A DNA stretch of 64,000 nt from positions 128,155 to 192,154 of the forward strand of contig CAYLOT010000001.1 in NCBI GenBank assembly GCA_964385405.1, read 5' to 3'. Made by a program: the position numbers and the translations under genes. Below the pieces are notes generated by a model. The model was not told the origin of the DNA. It saw nothing but the letters and a program-made list of their open reading frames with translations, and did not search any database. How positions within the stretch are numbered: position 1 is the first letter of the stretch; each line of letters starts with the position of its first letter. This document shows, one piece after another, positions 34,408 to 42,203 of this stretch. This DNA is from CAIZGX01 sp964385405 (GTDB lineage: Bacteria; Bacteroidota; Bacteroidia; Flavobacteriales_D; Sanyastnellaceae).

Positions 34408-34743
34408 ATGAAATCGATAGTACTATTTTTTGCCTTGTTCGCATTTGGACTGAGCGCGAATGCTCAAAAGATTTATTCTGTAGATGCTGAATACAAGGCA
34501 CAGGTGAAGGTCTATGTGGTAGATGCCGAGTACAAAGCTGATTTGTTGGTGTACAAAGAGAACGCAGAATATAAGGCGGGTAATAACGATGGTCGCTGGT
34601 ATTTCGTAGATGCTGAATACAAGGCGAACAAGAAAATCTATTTTGAAGATGCCGAGTACAAAGCTGATTTGAAAATTTACTTCGTAGATGCAGAGTACAA
34701 AGCAGGTTGGAAGAATTCTTCTAAGAAGCAGTTGTTGTACTAA
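34408..34743 (+). CDS. Small exported tandem-repeat protein (DUF6150-like)
   Basis: Function unknown. The 111 residues start with a signal peptide (MKSIVLFFALFAFGLSANAQ) and then consist of six repeats of about 13-16 residues with the pattern K-x-Y-x-VDAEYKAD-L: KIYSVDAEYKAQV, KVYVVDAEYKADL, LVYKENAEYKAGN, RWYFVDAEYKANK, KIYFEDAEYKADL, KIYFVDAEYKAGW. This is the repeat of small Bacteroidota proteins I know as DUF6150; that name is from memory. The start is the ATG at 34408; the frame upstream is repeat array B. Its TAA forms the start of the -7 box of the next gene. Confidence 0.75.
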   Translation: MKSIVLFFALFAFGLSANAQKIYSVDAEYKAQVKVYVVDAEYKADLLVYKENAEYKAGNNDGRWYFVDAEYKANKKIYFEDAEYKADLKIYFVDAEYKAGWKNSSKKQLLY

Positions 34744-34749
34744 ATTCGT
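34741..34749 (+). promoter_or_regulatory. -7 promoter element of the SLC13 gene overlapping a stop codon
   Basis: TAAATTCGT, TAnnTTTGT with one mismatch. Its first three bases are the stop codon of the DUF6150-like gene and only CC separates it from the SLC13 ATG. Confidence 0.6.
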
Positions 34750-34751
34750 CC

Positions 34752-36158
34752 ATGCGAAAAATAAATCTGTTTCTTCCTGTAATACTTGCATTTGCTGTTA
34801 CACTTGGGCTGCCGAATTGGTTGTCGTGGAATGAACGGGTGGTCTTGTCGACCGTTTTAGTTATGCTTTGGTGGTGGATATCTGAAGTGATTCCAATGGC
34901 CGTTACCGCACTTATTCCGTTGCTGGTTTTTCCAATAGCGAATGTCATGAGCATGGAAAAGGTGGTGGTGCCTTATGCCGATAAATTCGTCTTTTTATTT
35001 CTTGGCGGATTCCTTTTGGCTTTGGCTATTGAAAAACACGGACTGCATAAACGCATGGCTTTTCGTTTGCTTGATCTAGCCGGTAACGCGAAGGCAAGAA
35101 TTTTACTTGCCGTTATGTTGTCTTCATACGTATTGAGCATGTGGATTAGCAATACCGCAACTGCTATGATGTTGATTCCGATTGCGGCATCTGTTGCACA
35201 TTTATTAGCAGCTCATCATCATGAAGCCAAATTTAAACGTGCGTTGGTATTGGGAGTTGCGTATGCCTCGAGTATAGGTGGCATGGCTACTTTAATTGGA
35301 ACTCCTCCAAATGTTGCCGCTGCGGGTATTGTGAAGAAACAATTTGGGGAAGAGATTTCTTTCTTTACTTGGATGAAGTATGGCGTTCCGTTTTCATTAA
35401 CCTTGTTAATTCTTGTATTTTTAGTCCTTGCAAAAATTCATTTTAAAAAGAAGGAATCCATTGCAGGTGCGCATGACGAATTGCATCGTCTTCGAACCGA
35501 TATGGGGGCTATTTCAAAGAATGAACGCAGGGTTTTGTTCGTCTTCGCTGGAGCTGTCCTCTGTTGGATTTTCCAATCTCCAATTTCTACAGCTTTGAAG
35601 ATTCCGGCATTTAACGACACTTGGATTGCATTGGCGTTCGGATTGTCTTTGTTTTTTATTCCAAGAAAGTCGGCTATACCGAATGAGCGTTCGGTTGGCT
35701 TATTGGAATGGTCAGATACGGAGAAATTATCGTGGGGAGTATTGCTAATGTTTGGCGGAGGACTTACTTTGTCATTGGCTTTTAAGGAAGTTGGGTTGTT
35801 GGAACGTTTGTCGCAATGGCTTGCTGTGGTAAACGTTGGAAGTTCTACCGTGTATTTAATTATGTTATGTGGAATAGGTCTCTTGCTTACAGCGCTCATG
35901 AGCAATTTAGCAATGGTTACATTGTTTGTTCCTATTGTCGGTGTTTTGGCTCAGGCCAACGGAATTTCTCCAGCTGCGTGGGCCATTCCTGTTACTCTCG
36001 CGGCGAGCTGTGATTTCATGTTTCCAATGAGTACTCCTCCGAATGCAATTGCTTACGGCACGGGATGGGTGAAAGCCAAAGACATGTTCACCATTGGAAT
36101 AATAGTGAATGTGATTTCGTTTTTGTTGTTGGTAGGGTTGGTGATTTTAGCGAAGTGA
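34752..36158 (+). CDS. SLC13/DASS-family anion:sodium symporter
   Basis: Inner-membrane sodium-coupled carrier, probably for dicarboxylates or sulfate; substrate not resolvable. The 468 residues have 11-12 helices in two inverted halves, each with a hairpin motif. The first is WISNTATAMMLIPIA with ATLIGTPPNVAAAG, the second is ALMSNLAMVTLFVPIVGVLA with FPMSTPPNAIAYGTGWVK. The SNT and TPPN motifs form the sodium and carboxylate sites in known members. A -7 box ends 2 nt before the ATG, so the mRNA is predicted leaderless. Confidence 0.92.
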   Translation: MRKINLFLPVILAFAVTLGLPNWLSWNERVVLSTVLVMLWWWISEVIPMAVTALIPLLVFPIANVMSMEKVVVPYADKFVFLFLGGFLLALAIEKHGLHKRMAFRLLDLAGNAKARILLAVMLSSYVLSMWISNTATAMMLIPIAASVAHLLAAHHHEAKFKRALVLGVAYASSIGGMATLIGTPPNVAAAGIVKKQFGEEISFFTWMKYGVPFSLTLLILVFLVLAKIHFKKKESIAGAHDELHRLRTDMGAISKNERRVLFVFAGAVLCWIFQSPISTALKIPAFNDTWIALAFGLSLFFIPRKSAIPNERSVGLLEWSDTEKLSWGVLLMFGGGLTLSLAFKEVGLLERLSQWLAVVNVGSSTVYLIMLCGIGLLLTALMSNLAMVTLFVPIVGVLAQANGISPAAWAIPVTLAASCDFMFPMSTPPNAIAYGTGWVKAKDMFTIGIIVNVISFLLLVGLVILAK

Positions 36159-36178
36159 TAGGAATCCTAGAGGTTAGA

Positions 36179-36802
36179 TTAAATCAAAGCAATCAGCAAG
36201 AAAATAAACAATACAAATAAGAATACATAAACAGGCCAGAGCATAATTTTCCAATACCGTCTAATTTGATTCAAGTAAAAGTTTTTGTAAGGGCTAAGTT
36301 CTGCCTTGGATCGTATTTTTCGAATGATGAAAATATTAATGATAAGAAGTATAGGGTAGAGAACAGCAACTCCTGGAATGAGGGTTGCGATAGCTGATGA
36401 TACAAGATACTGCGAAAGTCTCGATAGCTTTGATTCCTGTTTTTGCGTCAGACGAAGTTCTTCTAAATTGATTGCCTCTGTATTTTGAGTATGGATACTG
36501 TTGGGAGATACGTAGTCTTCTTTGATTGAATTCGTGTTGTCTGGAATTAGGGTATCTCTACTTGACTCTATATTTTTATCTCTTGCAGTTGAGTTCACTT
36601 CAACAGAAGGAGCTAATTCAGAATTTTTCGAAGTTGAAATTTCTACATCGCTCAATTCGTGGTGATGATTTTGAGTTTCGGAAGTAGCGCTTTGGCGATG
36701 AAACCATTCAACGTGATAGCCTGAAGAATACAATTGCTTCTCCATTGAGCAAGAAGATAGCGCTGTGCATGAAATGATGGCTAAGAAGATTCTGTATTTC
36801 AT
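36179..36802 (-). CDS. Lipoprotein of the EK-Y-GYH-W family
   Basis: Function unknown. The 207 residues start with a lipoprotein signal (MKYRIFLAIISCTALSSC, lipobox LSSC), then SMEKQLYSSGYHVEWFHR, the motif shared with the proteins at 12590, 45619 and 47464. A polar low-complexity stretch (about 35-115) follows, then LSQYLVSSAIATLIPGVAVL with YPILLIINIFIIRKI, and a final helix LWPVYVFLFVLFIFLLIALI. The first of these again looks Pmp3-like. It follows the 393-residue zinc protein by 42 nt and could be the last gene of that unit. Start ATG 36800-36802. Confidence 0.72.
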   Translation of the reverse strand: MKYRIFLAIISCTALSSCSMEKQLYSSGYHVEWFHRQSATSETQNHHHELSDVEISTSKNSELAPSVEVNSTARDKNIESSRDTLIPDNTNSIKEDYVSPNSIHTQNTEAINLEELRLTQKQESKLSRLSQYLVSSAIATLIPGVAVLYPILLIINIFIIRKIRSKAELSPYKNFYLNQIRRYWKIMLWPVYVFLFVLFIFLLIALI

Positions 36803-36844
36803 TGAGTGAAAATACAGATGAATTTCAAAAGAGCGAAGCAAGAA

Positions 36845-38026
36845 TTATTTCACGAAGGAAATTAAACTCCGATCAACCCCAATCTTTTTCAACTCACCAT
36901 TGGCACCTGCAATGATGTAATGCTCGCCCATTTCACTTCCCAAAAGGTCGTTAATCTTTCTTCTAATCTTCGAAATGGTTTCGCTTATTTTTTGTGTATT
37001 CGCATTGTCTGTGCGCTCGTTTATACGCTTGGCTGCTGTTTCTCTGGTGGAAGTAGGGCTAACCTTTAAATACAACTCGGTGAGTTCCTCTCTGTATTCG
37101 TCGAGCATATTGAGTTTTACTCCTTCTGGTATTCCCAAGAAAAATAAATAAATTGTTTTTTCAATCTTATCGAGTTTTAATTCAATATTGGCGAGGTCTG
37201 GGAATTGAATCTTGAAATTTGGTCCAGTGATGCTCATGCGGCTCGGTTTCTTCAACAGTGAATATCTGTCTCTGAATAAAATCTCGCTACGAGTGGCCTC
37301 CATAATTTCAAAAACCTGATTGGCAAGAAGTGGGTCGACTTGTTTCTCTTCCAGTCGCTTTACACATTCGGAACACAAATCTGCCGTTCTTATTTTTAAA
37401 ATCAGTTCGTTTTTGTTTCCACAAAAATCGTTCATGCACCCCACTGAAGTCTGATGCACTCCTTCAGACATCTCGCGTATGTTCGTGAACATGTGATGTC
37501 GAAGCAAATGAGTAACGATTAAATAAACGATACTCGCTCGAGAAAATCCAGGTAAGTAAAATCCGAGTCCAGATGTTTGCACGAATCCATTTCTTCCTCC
37601 CTTCGGATCCGGCGCAGCAAACCAATTGAACTCGTTGCCTTTGTCGGTAAGTAGAATAACGAATTCAAATTCTGAAATGTCGTTGGATTTTCTAAAAGTT
37701 TTGCATCGGTCGAAAATGTCTTCCCATTTTAATCGAGTTAGTTTCTCTGGAGCTTCGTGATAATAAGCCTTTTCAGAATAGCTTATTTCGCTGATAGAGT
37801 AGCAGACTTCATGACGTAACATGTCTTGGGGCAACGAATGAGAAGTGTCTCGACCTTTCTCATCTTCGTTATCGAATTCCAAGCCCAAATCGTCTTCAAA
37901 CACGGGCTCATCTATTGTAGAGACAAACTCAAGCGGACCCGAAAACGATTGCAGTTGTTGCAAGATTTCGTGGTAGGCACCTTGGTCTACCTCTTCTGAT
38001 TTAAATAAATGAACCCGTGTTCGCAT
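36845..38026 (-). CDS. Zinc-ribbon/degenerate-metzincin-like protein with C-terminal winged-helix-like domain
   Basis: Not assigned to a named family. The 393 residues contain, near 165-235, THLLRHHMF, then GVHQTSVGCMNDFCGNK and, 16 residues after the second Cys, CSEC. The C-x4-C-x16-CxxC spacing after a His-rich helix resembles the archaemetzincin zinc region, but the HExxH glutamate is absent, so I read it as a non-catalytic relative (inference). The C-terminal about 120 residues (YLFFLGIPEGVKLNMLDEYR, ISETISKIRRKINDLLGSEM, YIIAGANGELKKIGVDRSLI) look like a winged-helix module. It starts 17 nt after the vWA gene, clearly the same operon. Confidence 0.7.
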   Translation of the reverse strand: MRTRVHLFKSEEVDQGAYHEILQQLQSFSGPLEFVSTIDEPVFEDDLGLEFDNEDEKGRDTSHSLPQDMLRHEVCYSISEISYSEKAYYHEAPEKLTRLKWEDIFDRCKTFRKSNDISEFEFVILLTDKGNEFNWFAAPDPKGGRNGFVQTSGLGFYLPGFSRASIVYLIVTHLLRHHMFTNIREMSEGVHQTSVGCMNDFCGNKNELILKIRTADLCSECVKRLEEKQVDPLLANQVFEIMEATRSEILFRDRYSLLKKPSRMSITGPNFKIQFPDLANIELKLDKIEKTIYLFFLGIPEGVKLNMLDEYREELTELYLKVSPTSTRETAAKRINERTDNANTQKISETISKIRRKINDLLGSEMGEHYIIAGANGELKKIGVDRSLISFVK

Positions 38027-38043
38027 GACGATAAATTTAATAA

Positions 38044-38679
38044 TTACAATTCACCAAATCCTTCCCAATTCTTTCCCGATCTTTTTTGATGAATGGAGCG
38101 TTCCAATTCATTTGCCGCATAATTCATGGTCTCTTTGATGTTTGCTTTTTGTGAAGAGTACACACGAGATTGTTGCATGTTCAATCTGCTCGCAGCGCCC
38201 CAAGCATCTATATCTGCACCAATGAATGCGAAGTTCCAGTTGCCAGTAGCTTCCAATTCTTTGATTGAAGATGAGATTTCTTGGAACTTAAACATGCGTG
38301 AAGCATTTTCTCCTCCGTCGGTAAAGATCACAATCATTACTGTCCCGTTCTTTTCTTTCAGGTCGCGTCCAACGGCATACTTCATACGGTTGATCACAGT
38401 GCCTATAGCATCGAGTAATCCGGTCATGCCGTCCAACACGTAGTCTTTTTCCGTAAGCACCGGTAGTTCTGCTGCAGGTACATTTTCAAATACGAGCTCA
38501 GGGCCGTCTGAGAAGAGTGTTAAGGATACATAGATAGGTTGATCAAGGTTGCGCTCTTGAATGGCTTTAATGGAATGAAGCTTTTCATTCAGTCCTTCAA
38601 GGGTTTCTTTGTAATGCGATTGCATGCTTCCACTTTTGTCCAAGACAAGGTGGTAATGGGTGGCGTTTCGTTTATTCAT
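38044..38679 (-). CDS. Cytoplasmic vWA-domain protein (TerY-like)
   Basis: Stand-alone von Willebrand A domain of 211 residues with no signal peptide or membrane helix. The metal-ion site is intact: YHLVLDKSGSMQSH (DxSxS), the Thr in DGMTGLLDAIG, and VIFTDGGENAS. It resembles TerY and other bacterial vWA scaffolds that gather partner proteins. It is followed after 17 nt by the zinc/winged-helix gene; the P-loop ATPase gene lies 70 nt upstream on the same strand. A box CACCTTTGC (38697-38705) may give it its own promoter. Confidence 0.85.
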   Translation of the reverse strand: MNKRNATHYHLVLDKSGSMQSHYKETLEGLNEKLHSIKAIQERNLDQPIYVSLTLFSDGPELVFENVPAAELPVLTEKDYVLDGMTGLLDAIGTVINRMKYAVGRDLKEKNGTVMIVIFTDGGENASRMFKFQEISSSIKELEATGNWNFAFIGADIDAWGAASRLNMQQSRVYSSQKANIKETMNYAANELERSIHQKRSGKNWEGFGEL

Positions 38680-38696
38680 TTTGTTAAATTATTTCC

Positions 38697-38705
38697 GCAA
38701 AGGTG
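38697..38705 (-). promoter_or_regulatory. Probable -7 element of the vWA operon
   Basis: Minus-strand CACCTTTGC, TAnnTTTGC with one mismatch, 17 nt before the vWA ATG. Confidence 0.45.
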
Positions 38706-38749
38706 TGGTGTTGAACAAGGCTAAGTAAAGTTTTGACAACCTTGTTTTT

Positions 38750-40174
38750 TTAGTTGAAGTGAAGTTGGTGAGCAATGTTTTTTTTCCAATTTGTAGGTGA
38801 AGTGGGATTTTTCAGAAGTGGTGGAAATACCTTATTCTTCGCGGTTATTACGTGTTTGCTTACACGTGAGGTGAAGTTCTTTTTGTTCTTAATGAAATGA
38901 TAAATCTTGACTTCTGATTTTTTTATTTTTTTGGAAAGAATGAGTTCATGTGAGAGCGACTCAATCTGAGCTCCGCGTATTTCAATGAAATAGTAATATT
39001 TTGGAAAGTGCTTCAATAGTTTTTTAATAAATGAAGCTTGATCTTGTGTGGGAATAATATTCTCAAGATTGTCAATGCTTATCCAACCGTAGTCGTTATG
39101 AAAATCCATTTCAAACTGCATCTGATCGTGTGACATAATCTGGGTAAGTAGGTGTATCTTTTTTTGCTCGGTAGCACTCAATTGGAAGTACTGCACACGT
39201 TTTTTATTCGCATATTCGAAGAGAAAGGTGTATCCGTAATTGTTGCCTTCACTATCATTGATATTCGCTTGAATCAATTGTGGAAGTCCGAAATCTTTTA
39301 GAATCTTCGATGTTTTTTTGAGATCGAAATATTTTTCGAATTCGACGGTATTCCGATAGCCATCTTCAATTTTTTTGAATGCGATTGGGTGAAAGGGATT
39401 GTGGTTCTGTGATGTGTTGAGCAACGTTCGTTGAAAGAACATGCCCATGGTTGAAAAGCTCTGACGGATATACCAAGACAGAGATTCGGCAAATTCATCG
39501 AGGCCATTGAAGTCTGAAATTTCGAACAGTTGAAAAAAGAAATCGGCGAATGGAGGCTCACCTTCTTTTCGTGGTTCCTTTTTACGCATTTTCAGAGCTG
39601 GAGTTCTTTGAAGAAACTCTTTTTCTACTTCACCTATGAAGGTAGATTCGTCGGCAAGTCGAAATACAGCGCCAAGAAGCTCAGAACGGGTGACGCAAAG
39701 TGGCGTGAGTGGCTGCTCTCTGGGTTGAGCCAAAAGAAAGTTTCTGGCGGTCTCAAATAAACTAAGGGTAGGTTGCGTAAAAAGTTGTCCGTCGCCATTG
39801 GTATAATCGAATACTAATTCTTCGTTAAAGATTATTTGGAAGTTCGCAAGTACAGCTTCTCTCTCGTTTTGAGCAGGCTTAAATTCATAGGTCTGATGAT
39901 AAATGCCAATTTCAGAATGCATCTCGAAAGCAATTTTGAGAGGCTTATTGAAATCATTCACGAGATTCTTGAAGTTTGCATAGGGACTGAAAGAAGTAAA
40001 TCGTTTTACTTCTTTCATTTCTTGATCGTTCAATGGGAAGAGTTCCAGTAATTTAATTAAGCTACTTTTTCCTGTAGCTAATTCACCAACAAGGAAATTT
40101 AATTTCCCAATTTCCCAGGTTTGTTTTTCGTGAAATAATGTGAAATTTTCTGCGTGAATAAAGAGTTTAAGCAT
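38750..40174 (-). CDS. ABC/AAA-type P-loop ATPase of unknown function
   Basis: Soluble ATPase of 474 residues. Walker A is FLVGELATGKSSLIKLLELF at about 30-49. A helical and strand insertion follows (about 70-330). Then come an ABC-signature-like LSATEQKKIHLL (about 343) and a Walker-B-like GWISIDNLENIIP, where Asn replaces the usual Glu after Asp. The order matches RecF/OLD-type AAA ATPases without a TOPRIM nuclease. The C-terminal 60 residues are very basic (KIKKSEVKIYHFIKNKKN). It lies upstream of the vWA and zinc/winged-helix genes and is divergent from xseA. Confidence 0.75.
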   Translation of the reverse strand: MLKLFIHAENFTLFHEKQTWEIGKLNFLVGELATGKSSLIKLLELFPLNDQEMKEVKRFTSFSPYANFKNLVNDFNKPLKIAFEMHSEIGIYHQTYEFKPAQNEREAVLANFQIIFNEELVFDYTNGDGQLFTQPTLSLFETARNFLLAQPREQPLTPLCVTRSELLGAVFRLADESTFIGEVEKEFLQRTPALKMRKKEPRKEGEPPFADFFFQLFEISDFNGLDEFAESLSWYIRQSFSTMGMFFQRTLLNTSQNHNPFHPIAFKKIEDGYRNTVEFEKYFDLKKTSKILKDFGLPQLIQANINDSEGNNYGYTFLFEYANKKRVQYFQLSATEQKKIHLLTQIMSHDQMQFEMDFHNDYGWISIDNLENIIPTQDQASFIKKLLKHFPKYYYFIEIRGAQIESLSHELILSKKIKKSEVKIYHFIKNKKNFTSRVSKHVITAKNKVFPPLLKNPTSPTNWKKNIAHQLHFN

Positions 40175-40556
40175 AGTTTTTTGGTCTTCTTAGCGAAAGT
40201 ATTTGTTAGGTGTGCAGCAGTGCTGCATTTAAAAAAAAGCAAAGCAATGGCTGTTCCAGAGTATGCGGTAAGTGCCGAAAACAAAGGAGTGTAGCTTATT
40301 AAAAAAAAATAAGGGGTGATTTTTTCAAATCGGGAAATCAAAAGTAGAATGACATTTCGCGCGATGGAGCAAATAGTTTTTAACTGTTGAAAAAATGGAA
40401 GGCGAGCATCATTGTTCAAAAATATTTATTTTCAATAATGATAAGGGTTTTGTAAAATTTCAAAATAAATTTCAACGAGGAATTTAATTTTTGGCATGGT
40501 CAAATAATTATCCACAATGGAGAGGAAGGTGATTTTTCGTCCTAATTTCACTCCCT
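40175..40556. other. 382-nt intergenic region between the ATPase gene and xseA
   Basis: AT-rich with no convincing gene on either strand. A minus-strand box TACTTTCGC (40193-40201, one mismatch to TAnnTTTGC) lies 18 nt before the ATPase ATG. A short palindrome GCAGCA-G-TGCTGC sits near 40216-40228. The xseA side has a TAATTTCAC stretch about 6 nt before the ATG. I see no RNA hairpin strong enough to call. Confidence 0.5.
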
Positions 40557-41927
40557 ATGTCAGCCCCGAAAAAAACATTCACCCTTCTTCAACTCACGCA
40601 AAGTATCCGAAAGGCCTTGGAGGTCTCTTTTGACGGGCGTTATTGGATAGTTGCAGAAATGAATAAGCTTAACCTTTATCCGCAAAGCGGACATGCCTAT
40701 CCGGAATTGGTTGAGAAACAGAATGGGGTAATTGTCGCGGAAATAAAGGGAATACTTTGGAAAAGCACCTTTGAACGCATTAATCAGATGTTCATTGATG
40801 TTCTTAAGGAACCTTTGAAAGATGGTATTAAGGTTCTTATGCATGTCTCGGTTGGATTTGATTCGAAATACGGTGTCTCTTTGACGATTCATGAGATTGA
40901 TCCAAACTATACGCTTGGAGATCTAGAACAAGAAAAGTTGAACAGTATTCAATCGTTGAAGCAACAAGGTATTTTCGATTTAAATCGAAAGAAGTCCTTG
41001 GCTATGCTTCCGCAACGTCTGGCAATTATCTCTGTAGAGAATAGCAAGGGCTATCAAGATTTTACCCATGTGCTCGACGAAAATCAATGGAAGTACAAAT
41101 TCTTCCACATGCTTTTTCCATCTTTGTTGCAAGGCGACAAGGCTGTTGCCGATTTAACGCATCAGCTCAATCGAATACGCAAAGTAGCACATCATTTCGA
41201 TGCGGTAGTTATTGTGCGTGGAGGGGGAGGAGATATTGGACTGGCCTGCTATAACAATGTAGGTTTGTGCAAGGTCATTGCCGAATTTCCGCTGCCTGTG
41301 CTGACCGGAATAGGTCATCGCGTGAACGAGTCGGTTGCCGATATGGTGGCTTATAAGAATCTGATTACTCCCACAGATTTAGGGAATTACTTCATACAGA
41401 AGTTTCATAATTTCTCTTTGCCTGTTCAGCGGGCTGAAGAGGCCTTGGCAGATAAATCGTTACGAATTCTTTCAGAAACGAAATCGAAGCTGCATGCCTT
41501 CGTGCTGCTGTTTCGTTCGGTGGTTGAAACAACTTTGGTTAAGAACACTTCTAAAATTGAGACTCTTCGCGTGGGTTTGCGCACCAATACCATTCAGTTG
41601 GTCGTTAACGAAAAAGGAAATATTCAGAAACATTCCAAGGCTTTGGCCAACGATGCACGAACACTCCTCACCGCCGAGCGTGTCTCTGTATCTAAATTGC
41701 AAGAGGGAATGAAGAACCGAATAAACGTTCGGTTGTCGAAAGAAGAAATGAAAGTAAACGGATTGGAAAACAGCGTTCGTTTATTAGATCCACGCAATGT
41801 GTTGAAGCGCGGATTCAGTATAACCTTAGTAAATGGAAAAGCTGTAACCGATGAGAGTGAAGTAAAATCGGGTGAAGAGATAACGACTATGTTGTATTAC
41901 GGAACAATAAAATCTAGAAAAGAATAA
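40557..41927 (+). CDS. xseA: Exodeoxyribonuclease VII large subunit
   Basis: Catalytic subunit of ExoVII, which degrades single-stranded DNA into oligonucleotides. The 456 residues have an N-terminal OB fold (FTLLQLTQSIRKALEVSFDG with YWIVAEMNKLNLYPQSGHAY) and the nuclease core with QRLAIISVENSKGYQDF, VVIVRGGGGDIGLACYNN, LPVLTGIGHRVNESVADMVA and PTDLGNYFIQ. A long coiled coil follows (about 285-420), then NVLKRGFSITLVNGKAVTDE. The motifs are in the family order. It is followed 5 nt later by xseB. Confidence 0.94.
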   Translation: MSAPKKTFTLLQLTQSIRKALEVSFDGRYWIVAEMNKLNLYPQSGHAYPELVEKQNGVIVAEIKGILWKSTFERINQMFIDVLKEPLKDGIKVLMHVSVGFDSKYGVSLTIHEIDPNYTLGDLEQEKLNSIQSLKQQGIFDLNRKKSLAMLPQRLAIISVENSKGYQDFTHVLDENQWKYKFFHMLFPSLLQGDKAVADLTHQLNRIRKVAHHFDAVVIVRGGGGDIGLACYNNVGLCKVIAEFPLPVLTGIGHRVNESVADMVAYKNLITPTDLGNYFIQKFHNFSLPVQRAEEALADKSLRILSETKSKLHAFVLLFRSVVETTLVKNTSKIETLRVGLRTNTIQLVVNEKGNIQKHSKALANDARTLLTAERVSVSKLQEGMKNRINVRLSKEEMKVNGLENSVRLLDPRNVLKRGFSITLVNGKAVTDESEVKSGEEITTMLYYGTIKSRKE

Positions 41928-41932
41928 ATGAT

Positions 41933-42130
41933 ATGAGTGAAGATCAAATAAATTATGCCCGCGCTTTTGAAGAATTGCAGGCTATCGTAACCGAAATTGA
42001 ATTGGGACAAATAAGCGTTGACATCTTATCTGAAAAGGTTAAACGAGCTTCAGAACTTATAGCTATCTGCAAAACGAAGCTGACTTCAACGGAAGAGGAT
42101 GTGAATCAGATTTTGAAAGAGCTTGAATAG
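41933..42130 (+). CDS. xseB: Exodeoxyribonuclease VII small subunit
   Basis: Small helical subunit that coats the XseA coiled coil. The 65 residues form two helices: YARAFEELQAIVTEIELGQI and SEKVKRASELIAICKTKLTS, with the family pattern of a short acidic C-terminus (NQILKELE). It lies 5 nt after xseA in the usual pair. Repeat array C starts 4 nt after its stop. Confidence 0.9.
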   Translation: MSEDQINYARAFEELQAIVTEIELGQISVDILSEKVKRASELIAICKTKLTSTEEDVNQILKELE

Positions 42131-42133
42131 CAG

Positions 42134-42183
42134 ATTCTCCGAAAGATGTTGCACCAGATGTTTCACAAGATTGCTTCGCAAAG
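42134..42183. repeat. 12-bp degenerate tandem repeat, array C
   Basis: Units ATTCTCCGAAAG (42134), ATGTTGCACCAG (42146), ATGTTTCACAAG (42158) and a 14-nt variant to 42183. The array fills nearly the whole gap between the xseB stop and the -7 box of the beta-glucosidase gene. Confidence 0.75.
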
Positions 42184-42190
42184 TTGTCCT

Positions 42191-42199
42191 TAATTTTGC
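42191..42199 (+). promoter_or_regulatory. -7 promoter element of the beta-glucosidase gene
   Basis: TAATTTTGC, a perfect TAnnTTTGC match, followed by AGAT and the ATG. It predicts a leaderless or nearly leaderless mRNA and supports the ATG at 42204. Confidence 0.7.
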
Positions 42200-42203
42200 A
42201 GAT

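Noticed and set aside
40175..40556. Small RNA gene between the ATPase gene and xseA
   Set aside because: AT-rich sequence without a strong hairpin or terminator; the only palindrome is 13 nt with a one-base centre.
42123..42203. N-terminal extension of the beta-glucosidase (MNSRFSERCC)
   Set aside because: It is a translation of repeat array C and would precede the signal peptide; a promoter box lies between it and the ATG at 42204.
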